Positions 53,081 through 61,909 are shown, counted from the stretch's first letter. The stretch is DNA of 64,000 nucleotides from CAZXPY01 sp964643435 (GCA_964643435.1 CAZXPY010000001.1:124001-188000), one strand, 5' to 3'. The notes: generated by a model from the letters alone, not told the origin. Made by a program: numbers and translations.

Positions 53081-54478
53081 ATGCAAAATGCAGAATTTGA
53101 TTTTAGAGGCAAAAAAATAGGCGTAATTGGAGCGGGGGTGGAGGGGGGTTCCACGGTTAATTATTTGGTTTCTAAGGCCGCAAACGTTTCTTTACTTGAT
53201 GAGAAAACTGAGAAACGACTTGGTTCTGAAAAAATAAACCAGATTAAGAAACTTCCGGTAACTACGCGCTTCGGAAAAAATTATCTCTTGGGTTTAAATG
53301 AATTTGATATTATTTTTCGTTCCCCGGGAATTAGGAGGGACTTGCCGGAGATTTTAGCGGCGGAAAAAGCCGGTGTCCAAATTACCTCGCAAATAAAATT
53401 ATTTTTTGATCAATGCACCGCACCGATTATTGGCGTTACCGGAACTAAGGGGAAAGGGACAACTTGCAGTTTAATTTACGAAATTTTAAGGAGGGCCCGA
53501 AAAAAAGTTTTTTTGGGAGGTAATATTGGTAAAGCACCACTTGATTTTGTTGATAAATTAACCCCTGAATCTTGGGTTGTTTTAGAGCTTTCTAGCTTTC
53601 AACTAACTGATTTGCATAAAAGCCCCCATATAGCGGTAATTTTAATGATTACTAGCGAACATCTGGATTGGCATAAAGGTATTAATGAATATAGAGCCGC
53701 TAAAGAGCCAATCGTTAAGTACCAAAAGGGAGACGACTTTGTGGTTATAAATAAAGATTTTTCTACGTCTAAGAAATTTGGAGAAGGTTCTGCCGCTCAA
53801 AAATATTATTTTTCCACTAAAGAGCCAGTGGAAAAAGGTGCTTATATCGAAAAAGGTTTTGTCGTAGGAGTTACAAACGGATGGACAACTATTGCGCCGG
53901 CTAAAGAAATTAAAATCCTCGGGGAACACAATTTACAAAATATCTGTGCAGTAACGGCGGTTGCCGGTATATTGGAAATTCCACCGGAAATAATTTCCAA
54001 AGTCGTCACCACATTCAAAGGATTACCACATCGTTTAGAGTTTGTCGCCCAAGTACACGGGGTGAGATATTACGACGATTCTGCTTCCACTACTCCAGAA
54101 ACAGGGATAGCAGCAATAAGAGCTTTTAGAAATCCAAAAATTTTAATTTTAGGAGGCTCTAGTAAAAAATCCGATTTTACACTTCTAGGCAAAACTATTT
54201 CTGATTATAATGTTAAAGCAGTTATCTTGATTGGTAAAGAAGCGGAAAATATAAAGCGAGCAATTAAATCTAGCAATTTTACCGGCAAAATATTAGGGGG
54301 TGCCCAAAATATGAAAGAAATCGTTTCAGCGGCAAAAGATTTAGCCGAAGAAGGAGACGTCATTTTACTTTCCCCAGCTTGCGCCTCTTTAGACATGTTT
54401 GAAAACTACGTTGATAGGGGAAATCAGTTTAAGAAAAATGTTGATGCTCTTTTTTTTGATTTGCGAAAGAGAACCTAA
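53081..54478 (+). CDS. murD: UDP-N-acetylmuramoylalanine--D-glutamate ligase MurD
   Basis: About 465 residues from the ATG at 53081. A longer reading from 53012 would overlap mraY and add a Cys-rich stretch unlike MurD, so I reject it. KKIGVIGAGVEGGSTVNYL is the UDP-binding start, GVTGTKGKGTTCSLI the ATP loop, LELSSFQLTDLHKSPH, SEHLDWHKG and HRLEFVAQVHGVRYYDDS mark the core, and LLSPACASLDMFENY the C-terminal domain. It adds D-Glu to UDP-MurNAc-L-Ala. The start codon sits in a simple AAAATGCAAAATGC repeat, with no Shine-Dalgarno sequence. Confidence 0.93.
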   Translation: MQNAEFDFRGKKIGVIGAGVEGGSTVNYLVSKAANVSLLDEKTEKRLGSEKINQIKKLPVTTRFGKNYLLGLNEFDIIFRSPGIRRDLPEILAAEKAGVQITSQIKLFFDQCTAPIIGVTGTKGKGTTCSLIYEILRRARKKVFLGGNIGKAPLDFVDKLTPESWVVLELSSFQLTDLHKSPHIAVILMITSEHLDWHKGINEYRAAKEPIVKYQKGDDFVVINKDFSTSKKFGEGSAAQKYYFSTKEPVEKGAYIEKGFVVGVTNGWTTIAPAKEIKILGEHNLQNICAVTAVAGILEIPPEIISKVVTTFKGLPHRLEFVAQVHGVRYYDDSASTTPETGIAAIRAFRNPKILILGGSSKKSDFTLLGKTISDYNVKAVILIGKEAENIKRAIKSSNFTGKILGGAQNMKEIVSAAKDLAEEGDVILLSPACASLDMFENYVDRGNQFKKNVDALFFDLRKRT

Positions 54479-54480
54479 CT

Positions 54481-55575
54481 ATGACAAAAGTTGCTCAACC
54501 TCATAAACCGGATCTCTTATTACTTGCGATTACAGCTTCTTTAATCATATTCGGTTTATTGATGGTTTATAACGCTTCGAGTACCACGGCATACGATGAG
54601 TTCGGTGATCGCTATTATTTTATAAAAGCCCAACTTATTTGGGCTGCTTTTGGAGGAGCTTCTTTATTATTTTTACTTAATATCAAATACACTTTTTGGG
54701 AAAAATTATCACTACCACTTTTAATTTTATCGATTATTTTACTTCTATTAGTATTTGTACCAAATTTCGGTATAACTGCCTTTGGAGCCCAAAGGTGGTT
54801 AGACCTTAAATATGTTATTATCCAACCGGCAGAACTCGCTAAACTTACCTTTATTATCTACCTAGCCTCTTTTTTGAGTAAAAAGGTAGATATTAAGCGT
54901 TTTTTGTTTTTGGTAGCCGTCTTTGCGGCAGTTGTTTTGGCTCAAAGCGATTTAGGGACAGCTACAATTATTACTATAGTGGGTTTTGGCATATATTTTC
55001 TTGCTGGTGGTAGTTTAGTTGCTCTCAGTCTGCTTATCCCGCTAATAACTTTTCTCGGCTTTTTAATGATTCTTATTTCTTCCTACCGAAGAGCAAGATT
55101 TTTTTCTTTTTTGGATCCAACCGCCGACCCCCAAGGAACTGCTTATCATATAAATCAGATTCTGATTGCCCTTGGGTCCGGAGGACTTTTTGGTGTTGGG
55201 CTAGGGGAGTCACGCCAAAAATACGGGTTTATTCCCGCAATAAGTACTGATTCGATTTTTGCTATATTAGGTAATGAATTAGGTTTTATTGGTAGTGCGA
55301 TTTTAGTATTGGGTTTTTTAATTTTTATCTACCGAGGTTTTTACATTTCAAAAAAATCTCCCGATCGTTTTTCCCGGCTTTTAAGTGGGGGTATTACTTT
55401 TTGGATTGCAATCCAAGCTTTAATTAATTTAGGTGGTATGGTCGCTTTAATACCCTTAACTGGAGTCCCGCTACCCTTTATTTCCTACGGGGGTAGTGCT
55501 TTAGTCACAACACTTGTCGGAGTTGGAATTCTAGCAAATATTTCCCGCTATACTAAAAAAACTCAGGTTAATTGA
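54481..55575 (+). CDS. ftsW: Septal peptidoglycan polymerase FtsW
   Basis: 364 residues of the SEDS family, with about ten membrane helices. LIIFGLLMVYNASS in helix 1, AQRWLDLKYVIIQPAELAKL (catalytic-loop region), AQSDLGTATIITIVGFGIYF and LPFISYGGSALVTTLVGVG are the family landmarks. It polymerises lipid II at the septum with FtsI. It lies two bases after murD and is followed by murG. Confidence 0.95.
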   Translation: MTKVAQPHKPDLLLLAITASLIIFGLLMVYNASSTTAYDEFGDRYYFIKAQLIWAAFGGASLLFLLNIKYTFWEKLSLPLLILSIILLLLVFVPNFGITAFGAQRWLDLKYVIIQPAELAKLTFIIYLASFLSKKVDIKRFLFLVAVFAAVVLAQSDLGTATIITIVGFGIYFLAGGSLVALSLLIPLITFLGFLMILISSYRRARFFSFLDPTADPQGTAYHINQILIALGSGGLFGVGLGESRQKYGFIPAISTDSIFAILGNELGFIGSAILVLGFLIFIYRGFYISKKSPDRFSRLLSGGITFWIAIQALINLGGMVALIPLTGVPLPFISYGGSALVTTLVGVGILANISRYTKKTQVN

Positions 55576-55600
55576 TTTGAATGATAAAATTATTAAAAGA

Positions 55601-56698
55601 ATGAAGATCGCAATTACCGGTGGACATCTAACGCCAGCTTTAGCTTTAATTGAGGAGTTAAAAAAGTATTCTGTAAGTTTAATTTATCTTGGTAGAACAA
55701 GATCTTTGGAGGGTGATAAAACCCCAAGCGCCGAATCAATTGTAATTCCCCAATACAGTGTAAAATTTTTTGGTTTTAATCCAGGAAGATTACAAAGAAA
55801 ATTCACCCCTCAAACTATTTTCTCCCTCGCTAGGGTTTTTTTAGGTTTTGTTCAAGCTTTTTTTATTTTATTTAAGGAAAAACCTAAGATAATAGTTTCT
55901 TTTGGTAGTTACGTTGCTTTGCCAGTTGTTATTGCTGGCTGGTTACTCAAGATTCCAATTATTACCCACGAACAAACCGCTTCTTTGGGTTTAGCAAATA
56001 AAATTATTACCCTCTTTGCAAGAAAAATTGGTGTTTCTTGGCAAACTTTTGGTACGTCTTTAGCAAAGGAAAAAGTGATATTTGTTGGTAATTTTCTTAG
56101 AAAAGAGATTTTAGCGATCAAAAAAAGAAATCAAAAAGTTCCTTTAATTTACATTACCGGTGGAAATCAAGGTTCGCATTTAATTAATGAAACGGTGTCA
56201 CAAACTTTAGAAGATTTATTAAAAGATTTTTATATTGTCCATCAAACTGGTTCTTCTCAAAATTTTCAGGATTTTGAGATGCTGACAGAAAAACGCCAAA
56301 AGCTTCCTTCGAAACTAGCAAGTCGTTATCGAATTTCCAAATGGTTTAATACAAAAGAACTAGCCAAAATATATTCAAAAGCTAGTTTTGTGGTGAGTAG
56401 AGCCGGAGCAAATACATTATACGAATTATCCTATTTAGGGATACCAGCAATTTTTATTCCCATTTCTTGGTCAGCAAATAATGAGCAAACCAGAAATGCC
56501 AAGATGCTGGAAAGATTGGGCTGTGCCCTGATTTTACCGGAAAGTACCTTAAGTCCAAAAAGATTTTTGAATGCAGTTTTTTTTATGAATGACAATTTGG
56601 ATACTTTTAGGGAAAAGACCAAAGAAGCAAAAGAAATGCTAAAAACCAACGGCCTACCCATTTTCGTAGACGAAATCTTTAAGTTGGTTAATGCCTAA
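55601..56698 (+). CDS. murG: UDP-GlcNAc--lipid I N-acetylglucosaminyltransferase MurG
   Basis: About 365 residues from the ATG at 55601, which places MKIAITGGHLTPALALI at the N-terminus as in MurG; an in-frame TTG at 55577 would add an unrelated eight residues. The first glycine loop is shortened (TGGHLTPA rather than the usual GGTGGH). GSYVALPVVIAGWLLKIPII, THEQTASLG, YITGGNQGSHLINE, SRAGANTLYELSYLGIPAIF and SANNEQTRNAKMLE are conserved. It converts lipid I to lipid II on the inner membrane face. Confidence 0.93.
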   Translation: MKIAITGGHLTPALALIEELKKYSVSLIYLGRTRSLEGDKTPSAESIVIPQYSVKFFGFNPGRLQRKFTPQTIFSLARVFLGFVQAFFILFKEKPKIIVSFGSYVALPVVIAGWLLKIPIITHEQTASLGLANKIITLFARKIGVSWQTFGTSLAKEKVIFVGNFLRKEILAIKKRNQKVPLIYITGGNQGSHLINETVSQTLEDLLKDFYIVHQTGSSQNFQDFEMLTEKRQKLPSKLASRYRISKWFNTKELAKIYSKASFVVSRAGANTLYELSYLGIPAIFIPISWSANNEQTRNAKMLERLGCALILPESTLSPKRFLNAVFFMNDNLDTFREKTKEAKEMLKTNGLPIFVDEIFKLVNA

Positions 56699-56705
56699 AT
56701 AAAAA

Positions 56706-57146
56706 ATGAGTAAAATATTTACTAGCGAAAAAAAGGTAACCAAAAGAAATTTTATATTAAGAATTTTAGAAATTTTAATAGTTATTGTGATTTTAATAGG
56801 AATTGTTTTTACCTACACTAGTAAAGAAGGATTTATAGTTTTTTTGGGTTCGGCTCTTAAAGAAATAGTTTCACCAAAAATTCCGGTTTCTTCAGAAGAA
56901 AAAACCCCCAAAGAAAAAATTCTTCTCTTAATACCAGCCAATCTTAGTTTAAAAGAGGTTCGGGATAATCAAACTTCCTTAGAAATTATAACCGCCGAAG
57001 ATACAAAAATTATTTTTTCGACTGAAAAAGATATTAATAATCAGATTAACTCTTTACAAACAATTTCGGAGCAAGCTAAAATAGATGGTAAGAAGATTAA
57101 AAAAATTGATCTAAGGTACGATAAAATTATTATTGAGTATAAATGA
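56706..57146 (+). CDS. Short FtsQ/DivIB-like cell division protein (putative)
   Basis: 146 residues with a basic N-terminus and one membrane helix (about 17-40). A charged extracytoplasmic part ends in IDGKKIKKIDLRYDKIIIEY, the same pattern as the last strand of FtsQ (Asp-Leu-Arg-x-Asp). The POTRA domain and most of the beta domain of normal FtsQ (about 250 residues) are missing. The place between murG and ftsA is the usual ftsQ slot. I call it FtsQ-like from position and C-terminus; a lone anchor protein of another family cannot be excluded. Confidence 0.55.
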   Translation: MSKIFTSEKKVTKRNFILRILEILIVIVILIGIVFTYTSKEGFIVFLGSALKEIVSPKIPVSSEEKTPKEKILLLIPANLSLKEVRDNQTSLEIITAEDTKIIFSTEKDINNQINSLQTISEQAKIDGKKIKKIDLRYDKIIIEYK

Positions 57147-57172
57147 TAATTAGAGATTAGGAGTGTTGTAAT

Positions 57173-58444
57173 TTGGCTAAAGAAAAAACCATTGTCGGGA
57201 TAGATGTTGGCTCTTCAAAAATTGCCACTTTAATTGCGAACGTAGCGAACGAAGGAAGTCTTACTGTTGTTGGTGTCTCCACAGTTGAATCAAGAGGAAT
57301 TAGAAAAGGCCAAGTAGTTGATATCGATGAGGCAGTTAAAGCAATTGCCGAAGGAATTGAATCGGCCGAAAGAATGGCAGGGTATTCAATATCAGCTGCT
57401 TTTGTCTCGGTTGGTGGAGTTCACATTTCCTCAAATAATTCCCGGGGAGTTGTCGCCGTCGCCGGTGGTGAAAATGAAATCACTGAAGAGGATGTAAGAA
57501 GAGTAACCGAAGCAGCAAGAGCAGTTTCTCTTCCCTCAAGTAGAGAAATTATCCATGTCATCCCCAGAGAATTCATTGTTGACTCTCAAGAAGGTATTAA
57601 AGACCCAGTCGGGATGACCGGTATAAGATTAGAGGTCGAAACTCATATTATCACTGGAGCGGCTACTTCAATGAGAAATCTGGCTAAATGTATTGGTCAA
57701 GTTGGAATAGACGTGGAAGATCTAGTCTTTTCTGGTATAGCTGCTTCAGAGGCTACTCTTACTGATACTGAAAAGGAATTAGGAGTTGCTTTGATAGATA
57801 TTGGTGGAGGAACAACCGATATAACTTTGTTTATTGAAGGCTCAGTGGCGCATTCAACGGTAATACCAATCGGAGGAAAAAATATAACTAACGATTTAGC
57901 GATTGGGTTGCGTTCTTCCTTAGAAAGTGCCGAGAAAATTAAACTTGAATTATCAAAAACGACGAAGAAAGTTGTTAGTGTTGAAGAAGAACCAGAAAAA
58001 AAGAGCGATGTTTTGGATGTCTCTAAACTTGATCTGAATGAAGATTTAGGGGTACTTTCTAAAAAGACTTTAATCGAGGGAATTATTAAACCAAGATTGA
58101 CAGAAATTTTTACTTTGGTAGGGTTAGAAATTAAGAGATCTGGTTTCGCTGGAGTTTTACCTTCCGGTATTGTTGCAACCGGGGGAGCGGCGGAAACTAT
58201 TGGTTTGGTTGAAGTTGCAAAAGAAGTTTTAAGAATGCCAATAAGAGTCGCTTCACCCTCGGGTGTGACTGGTTTAATCGACGAAATATCCTCTCCAGCT
58301 TACAGTGCTCCGGTAGGGTTACTTTTGCATGGTCAAAAATTATCTTCTTTTGAAGGAGTTAGTTTTTCACCAGTTTTCAAGGGAAAGCAGTTTAAAGACA
58401 TATTTTCAAAAATTTTAAACTGGTTGAAGGGATTTTTACCCTAA
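57173..58444 (+). CDS. ftsA: Cell division protein FtsA
   Basis: 423 residues from a TTG preceded by TTAGGAG. The actin-like fold shows TIVGIDVGSSKIATLIA (phosphate 1), an SHS2-type insertion around residues 85-165, ALIDIGGGTTDITLF (phosphate 2) and IVATGGAAETIGL. The end KDIFSKILNWLKGFLP is an amphipathic helix for membrane attachment. It tethers FtsZ polymers to the membrane. The ftsZ promoter and start follow within 50 bases. Confidence 0.95.
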   Translation: MAKEKTIVGIDVGSSKIATLIANVANEGSLTVVGVSTVESRGIRKGQVVDIDEAVKAIAEGIESAERMAGYSISAAFVSVGGVHISSNNSRGVVAVAGGENEITEEDVRRVTEAARAVSLPSSREIIHVIPREFIVDSQEGIKDPVGMTGIRLEVETHIITGAATSMRNLAKCIGQVGIDVEDLVFSGIAASEATLTDTEKELGVALIDIGGGTTDITLFIEGSVAHSTVIPIGGKNITNDLAIGLRSSLESAEKIKLELSKTTKKVVSVEEEPEKKSDVLDVSKLDLNEDLGVLSKKTLIEGIIKPRLTEIFTLVGLEIKRSGFAGVLPSGIVATGGAAETIGLVEVAKEVLRMPIRVASPSGVTGLIDEISSPAYSAPVGLLLHGQKLSSFEGVSFSPVFKGKQFKDIFSKILNWLKGFLP

Positions 58445-58447
58445 TAA

Positions 58448-58476
58448 TTGACAAGGAACTATTTTTGTTGTAATCT
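58448..58476 (+). promoter_or_regulatory. Possible internal promoter for ftsZ
   Basis: TTGACA (58448-58453), 17 bases, TAATCT (58471-58476; three of six consensus bases). Together with the AAAGAGG ribosome binding site before 58493 this would allow ftsZ to be made apart from ftsA. Confidence 0.45.
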
Positions 58477-58492
58477 CTCGAAAGAGGTTTTG

Positions 58493-59557
58493 ATGCTAAT
58501 AAAGCCAGAAGTTAACCGTTTCGCTAAAATAAAAGTCATTGGTGTTGGCGGTGGTGGGTGTAACGCCTTAAATTCAATGATCTCCCTTCAGCAGATCCAA
58601 GGAGTCGATTTTATTGGTGTTAATACCGATGCTCAAGCTCTTTTTACTTGTGAGTCTCCTATCAAAGTTCAAGTTGGTGAAAATTTAACAAAAGGTCTTG
58701 GTTCTGGCGGTTTGCCAGAAATTGGGACTCAAGCAGCCGAGGAATCAAGAGAAAAATTAGGTGAAGTTATCGGTGGAGCTGATATGGTTTTTATCACTTG
58801 CGGAATGGGTGGTGGTACTGGTACTGGTGGGAGTCCTATTATTGCGGATATTGCTAGAAAAAGCGGTGCTTTAACTGTTGCGGTAGTTACTAAACCTTTT
58901 GCTTTTGAGGGGGCTCGTCGAAGAATTGTTGGCGAAGAAGGAATCGAAAATCTCAAAGATAAAGTCGATACTTTAATTGTTATTCCAAACCAAAGATTAT
59001 TAGACGTTGTTGATAAGAAAATGTCGCTTCTTGAGGCTTTCAAAGTGGCCGACGGAGTTTTAGGGCAAGGCGTTCAAGGAATTTCTGACATAATAATTTT
59101 GCCTGGTTTAATCAACGTTGACTTTGCGGATGTACGTACCATTATGACCAATGCTGGTAGCGCTTTGATGGGAATTGGTTATGGAAATGGGGAAGGAAGG
59201 GCGGCTACTGCCGCAAGAAGTGCAATTGCTTCACCTCTACTGGAAGTTTCAATCGATGGGGCAAAGGGGGTTCTTTTCAACGTTACTGGTGGAACCGATC
59301 TTTCTATGTTTGAGGTTGATGAGGCAGCGAGGATAATAAGTGCCGCGGCGGATGCTGATGCTAATATTATTTTTGGAGCAACAATTGATGAAACTATGGT
59401 TGATCAAGTCAAAATTACGGTTATTGCTACTGGTTTTAGTGAAGAAAAAATAAGAGCCCAAGAAGTCCGCGAAGCTGCCGAAGCTCTTTCCGATACCGAA
59501 ACTCCAAACGGTGAATCTGATGAACTCGACATTCCGGCTTTCATGAGGCAAAGATGA
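58493..59557 (+). CDS. ftsZ: Cell division protein FtsZ
   Basis: 354 residues from the ATG at 58493, chosen because AAAGAGG lies seven bases upstream and a longer TTG reading at 58448 would use the -35 box as codons. IKVIGVGGGGCNALN binds the nucleotide base, GMGGGTGTGGSPII is the tubulin signature, and NVDFADVRTIMTNAGSALMG holds the T7 loop that completes GTP hydrolysis in the next subunit. The tail ends DELDIPAFMRQR, the conserved peptide that binds FtsA. It forms the division ring. It is the last gene of the dcw cluster. Confidence 0.97.
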   Translation: MLIKPEVNRFAKIKVIGVGGGGCNALNSMISLQQIQGVDFIGVNTDAQALFTCESPIKVQVGENLTKGLGSGGLPEIGTQAAEESREKLGEVIGGADMVFITCGMGGGTGTGGSPIIADIARKSGALTVAVVTKPFAFEGARRRIVGEEGIENLKDKVDTLIVIPNQRLLDVVDKKMSLLEAFKVADGVLGQGVQGISDIIILPGLINVDFADVRTIMTNAGSALMGIGYGNGEGRAATAARSAIASPLLEVSIDGAKGVLFNVTGGTDLSMFEVDEAARIISAAADADANIIFGATIDETMVDQVKITVIATGFSEEKIRAQEVREAAEALSDTETPNGESDELDIPAFMRQR

Positions 59558-59736
59558 ATGAACCAGGAATGCTATTAGAAAAAATCATTTCTCCTTAAGT
59601 TTCACCCAAAATCTAAAAGTACAGTAAATTTCCATACAAAACAAAAAAACTTGACTTTAACTGTTTAAAGTTGTAGATTTCGACCTATAGAACATTAAAA
59701 ACCGAATAAGGCAGATAAAAAGTGAAGGGAGGAGAA
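59558..59736 (+). promoter_or_regulatory. Spacer with promoter and strong ribosome binding site for the accessory operon
   Basis: This 179-base spacer contains TTGACT (59651-59656), 17 bases and TAGATT (59674-59679), and a strong GGGAGGAG ribosome binding site (59726-59733) before the ATG at 59737. Nothing else is recognised. A leader of about 50 bases with a real Shine-Dalgarno sequence is unlike most transcription starts in this window. Confidence 0.6.
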
Positions 59737-60672
59737 ATGAGGCGAATTCTGCTTTTCGCCCTAATTTTCCCAACTACTTTAGTTTTCACTAACTTTACTC
59801 GAGCAGGAGTGGGAGAATGGAATAATTTTGGTAATAACCTTGCCGATTTTAATAACGACTGCGTAATTGATATTGTCGACGATCAGCAAGTTGCTTACCG
59901 TTGGGGATCTTACTTTAGTTTACCCATTTACGATACAAAATATGACAACGAGCCATACTTCACTACTGGAGCATATGATTGGGACATTGATATAAAAGAC
60001 GTTCAATTCGTCTTTGGGAGAAATTTTTTCCTTTGTATCGATTTTTGGGATCCAGAAACAAGTATGGGTATGTTTAGCTTGAAAAGTGGAAGTGAGACCG
60101 CTTGCAAGAATGCCGGTGCCTTTAATCAGATTAGTGGTAGTGACTATGTCGACCCAGTAACGGTCGTGTTTTTTGCCAATTCCAGATCAGACGTTCTAAG
60201 TAATCACGCTTCCCATCACGGCTTACCGCATTTAGAGTATGATGGCGAACAAAGAGTTTGGGAAATAAAAAGCTGTGGTTATGAGGATGTAGATGCCGGT
60301 TCCAATAGTGGTGGTTCAATAATCCCACCTGATCCGTGGGAAAGGTGGCATTTACGCGCTTGGGTAACTTTTGGGTTAGGTCACTTAACTTGGGGTAAAT
60401 TTGCAGTGGCTACTCCCCACTTTGATGATGACGATAACGACTGTGGTCACTTTGTACCTCAAATCTACCCTTACGATGATATTTACCCGGGATTTCAGGG
60501 TTCTGGCTTCGATGCTGGTCGGGAATGGGTGTATCAACGCTTTGTTCTCGAGGGCGGCCATGGTTTTGGTGGATCGCATTATTGGGGTAACCGCACTCCA
60601 ATTAAGCAAGGTTGTGGTAATAATCAGTGGCCAAGTTCAAACGGTAACGTCTACTTCATCGAGGTTGGGTGA
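59737..60672 (+). CDS. Secreted protein with dockerin-like calcium-binding repeats, function unknown
   Basis: 311 residues from the ATG at 59737 (GGGAGGAG upstream). A signal peptide (about 1-23, ending near TRAGVG) is followed by two dockerin/EF-hand-like repeats: DFNNDCVIDIVDDQQVAYRW (about 34-53) and DWDIDIKDVQFVFGRNF (about 79-95), joined by a YDTKYDNEP linker. Such repeat pairs are common in secreted Chloroflexota proteins. The remaining 200 residues are rich in Trp, Tyr, His, Gly and Asp and contain several Cys; I do not recognise the fold. DDDDNDCGHF (about 230-239) could bind metal. Co-transcribed with two further unknown genes; possibly gained by transfer. Confidence 0.6.
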   Translation: MRRILLFALIFPTTLVFTNFTRAGVGEWNNFGNNLADFNNDCVIDIVDDQQVAYRWGSYFSLPIYDTKYDNEPYFTTGAYDWDIDIKDVQFVFGRNFFLCIDFWDPETSMGMFSLKSGSETACKNAGAFNQISGSDYVDPVTVVFFANSRSDVLSNHASHHGLPHLEYDGEQRVWEIKSCGYEDVDAGSNSGGSIIPPDPWERWHLRAWVTFGLGHLTWGKFAVATPHFDDDDNDCGHFVPQIYPYDDIYPGFQGSGFDAGREWVYQRFVLEGGHGFGGSHYWGNRTPIKQGCGNNQWPSSNGNVYFIEVG

Positions 60673-60683
60673 AAGGAGGAGGG

Positions 60684-61430
60684 ATGAAAATCTTATACTT
60701 CTTCTTTGCTATAGTTGCCCTTTCTGTAGGTGGTATGGCAGCGGTACTTCTTCGAGAGGGAAGTGAAGAGGCTGGGGAAAATGTTCCTAGAGTAGGGGCT
60801 TATCAAGGTGATGTTATTGTTCAAGGTAGCGGTTATTTAACTATTGAGGAACTCAAAGCATTTGATAGGTTTCCAGTTTATTGGTTGGGCGAACATTTTC
60901 ACGGATATGAGATAATTAGTATTTACTACGCTAGGGATCCTGGGCCACCAAGTGGTATCAGGCCTCCGTCCGAATATATAGCAATCATTTACGGTGACTG
61001 CGACCCTGGTAAACGTCCCGAAGGAAGGTGCGTACCGTTTTTTGCGGTAACTAATGATTGGCTCTGCTACAATACTCCAAGTCAACTTGTGGCAGGTGCC
61101 CGAAGCGGACCACCGTTTGAAATCCGCGGTGCGTTGGCGCAACAAACCGAATCAGGAAACTTGCATATCTACACGAAGGAATCAACCATTGTCGTTTTTT
61201 CAGCTGAAGGTGAAGTAGAAACAATTGGGGCCACCAATGCCTTACGTGGGGCAAATGTTAAGGGAAGTATCCATACTTCTTCCAGTGCCGACCCACTGGG
61301 AGCGCCAATTTCAGAGGAAGACTGTTCTAATATGACCCTTCCGACTGTTGAGCCTTCACCTGCAGATACGCCAACAGAGATGCCAACGGCTACGCAAACA
61401 CCTGAACCGACCTCGGAGCCGCCACAATGA
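60684..61430 (+). CDS. Membrane-anchored protein with Thr/Pro-rich tail, function unknown
   Basis: 248 residues from the ATG at 60684, behind AAAGGAGGAGGG. A single N-terminal hydrophobic segment (about 2-22) works as signal anchor. The central domain has Cys residues in YGDCDPGKRPEGRCVPFF and NDWLCYN that could pair, and FSAEGEVETIGATNALRG near 180-200. The final 30 residues are a low-complexity Pro/Thr/Glu tail (PSPADTPTEMPTATQTPEP), typical of cell-surface spacers. I do not recognise a family. It lies 11 bases after the dockerin-like gene and overlaps the next by ATGA. Confidence 0.6.
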   Translation: MKILYFFFAIVALSVGGMAAVLLREGSEEAGENVPRVGAYQGDVIVQGSGYLTIEELKAFDRFPVYWLGEHFHGYEIISIYYARDPGPPSGIRPPSEYIAIIYGDCDPGKRPEGRCVPFFAVTNDWLCYNTPSQLVAGARSGPPFEIRGALAQQTESGNLHIYTKESTIVVFSAEGEVETIGATNALRGANVKGSIHTSSSADPLGAPISEEDCSNMTLPTVEPSPADTPTEMPTATQTPEPTSEPPQ

Positions 61431-61801
61431 GAAAAACCTCTCACTCAAATTTTCAAGTAGTCGGAGTTGGTTTTCTCTCTTACATTTTTGGAGCTATAAT
61501 TAGTAGTGGCGGTGTTTCGTTACTTTTAATTGGAGCACTCGGGATGACAACTTCAATAAACGGAAAGGGAGTAGTAGTTTTTGAGGGTCTTTTTAGCTTG
61601 ATGATTCTTCTGGGCATAGTTTCGGCAGCAAGTTTTCCTTTGCTGTTTACTAAACTTAAGGGGCTGGAGTTGTTCGCTTCCTTATTTCAAGCAATATTTT
61701 TATACGGTCTAACCCTAACTTTAATCGCTCCCAGTTTGTCCGTAATGAACGATTGTGCTGTTGGAATAGCCTTTCCACTTTCAGTGGTTGGCTGCGATTA
61801 A
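61427..61801 (+). CDS. Small membrane protein, function unknown
   Basis: 124 residues with four hydrophobic segments (about 9-36, 45-65, 72-92 and 97-118), so almost wholly in the membrane. No family motif is seen. The start forms ATGA with the upstream stop and the stop is 8 bases before a strong terminator, so it closes the three-gene operon. It may serve as membrane partner of the two surface proteins before it, but this is only position-based. Confidence 0.55.
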   Translation: MRKTSHSNFQVVGVGFLSYIFGAIISSGGVSLLLIGALGMTTSINGKGVVVFEGLFSLMILLGIVSAASFPLLFTKLKGLELFASLFQAIFLYGLTLTLIAPSLSVMNDCAVGIAFPLSVVGCD

Positions 61802-61809
61802 GTTAATCC

Positions 61810-61849
61810 GAGGCTGGTCTTCTTATGAAGATATCAGCCTCTTTTTATT
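61810..61849 (+). terminator. Rho-independent terminator
   Basis: GAGGCTG (61810-61816) pairs with CAGCCTC (61835-61841), with an inner TCTTC/GAAGA stem, followed by TTTTTATT. It ends the operon that began at 59737. Confidence 0.9.
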
Positions 61850-61873
61850 GTCTTTAAAAAACTACTCTAAAAA

Positions 61874-61902
61874 TTGACAATTGACCCGAGTCCATTTAAT
61901 AA
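61874..61902 (+). promoter_or_regulatory. Sigma70-type promoter for the PsbP-like gene
   Basis: TTGACA (61874-61879), 17 bases, TAATAA (61897-61902). A GTG at 61910 follows exactly seven bases later, the same leaderless spacing seen at 21137, 32023 and 42958. Confidence 0.65.
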
Positions 61903-61909
61903 TAAATTT

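Noticed and set aside
60401..60766. 121-codon plus-strand frame across the dockerin-like gene and its neighbour
   Set aside because: It overlaps two better supported frames with strong ribosome binding sites; its composition is that of a shifted frame.
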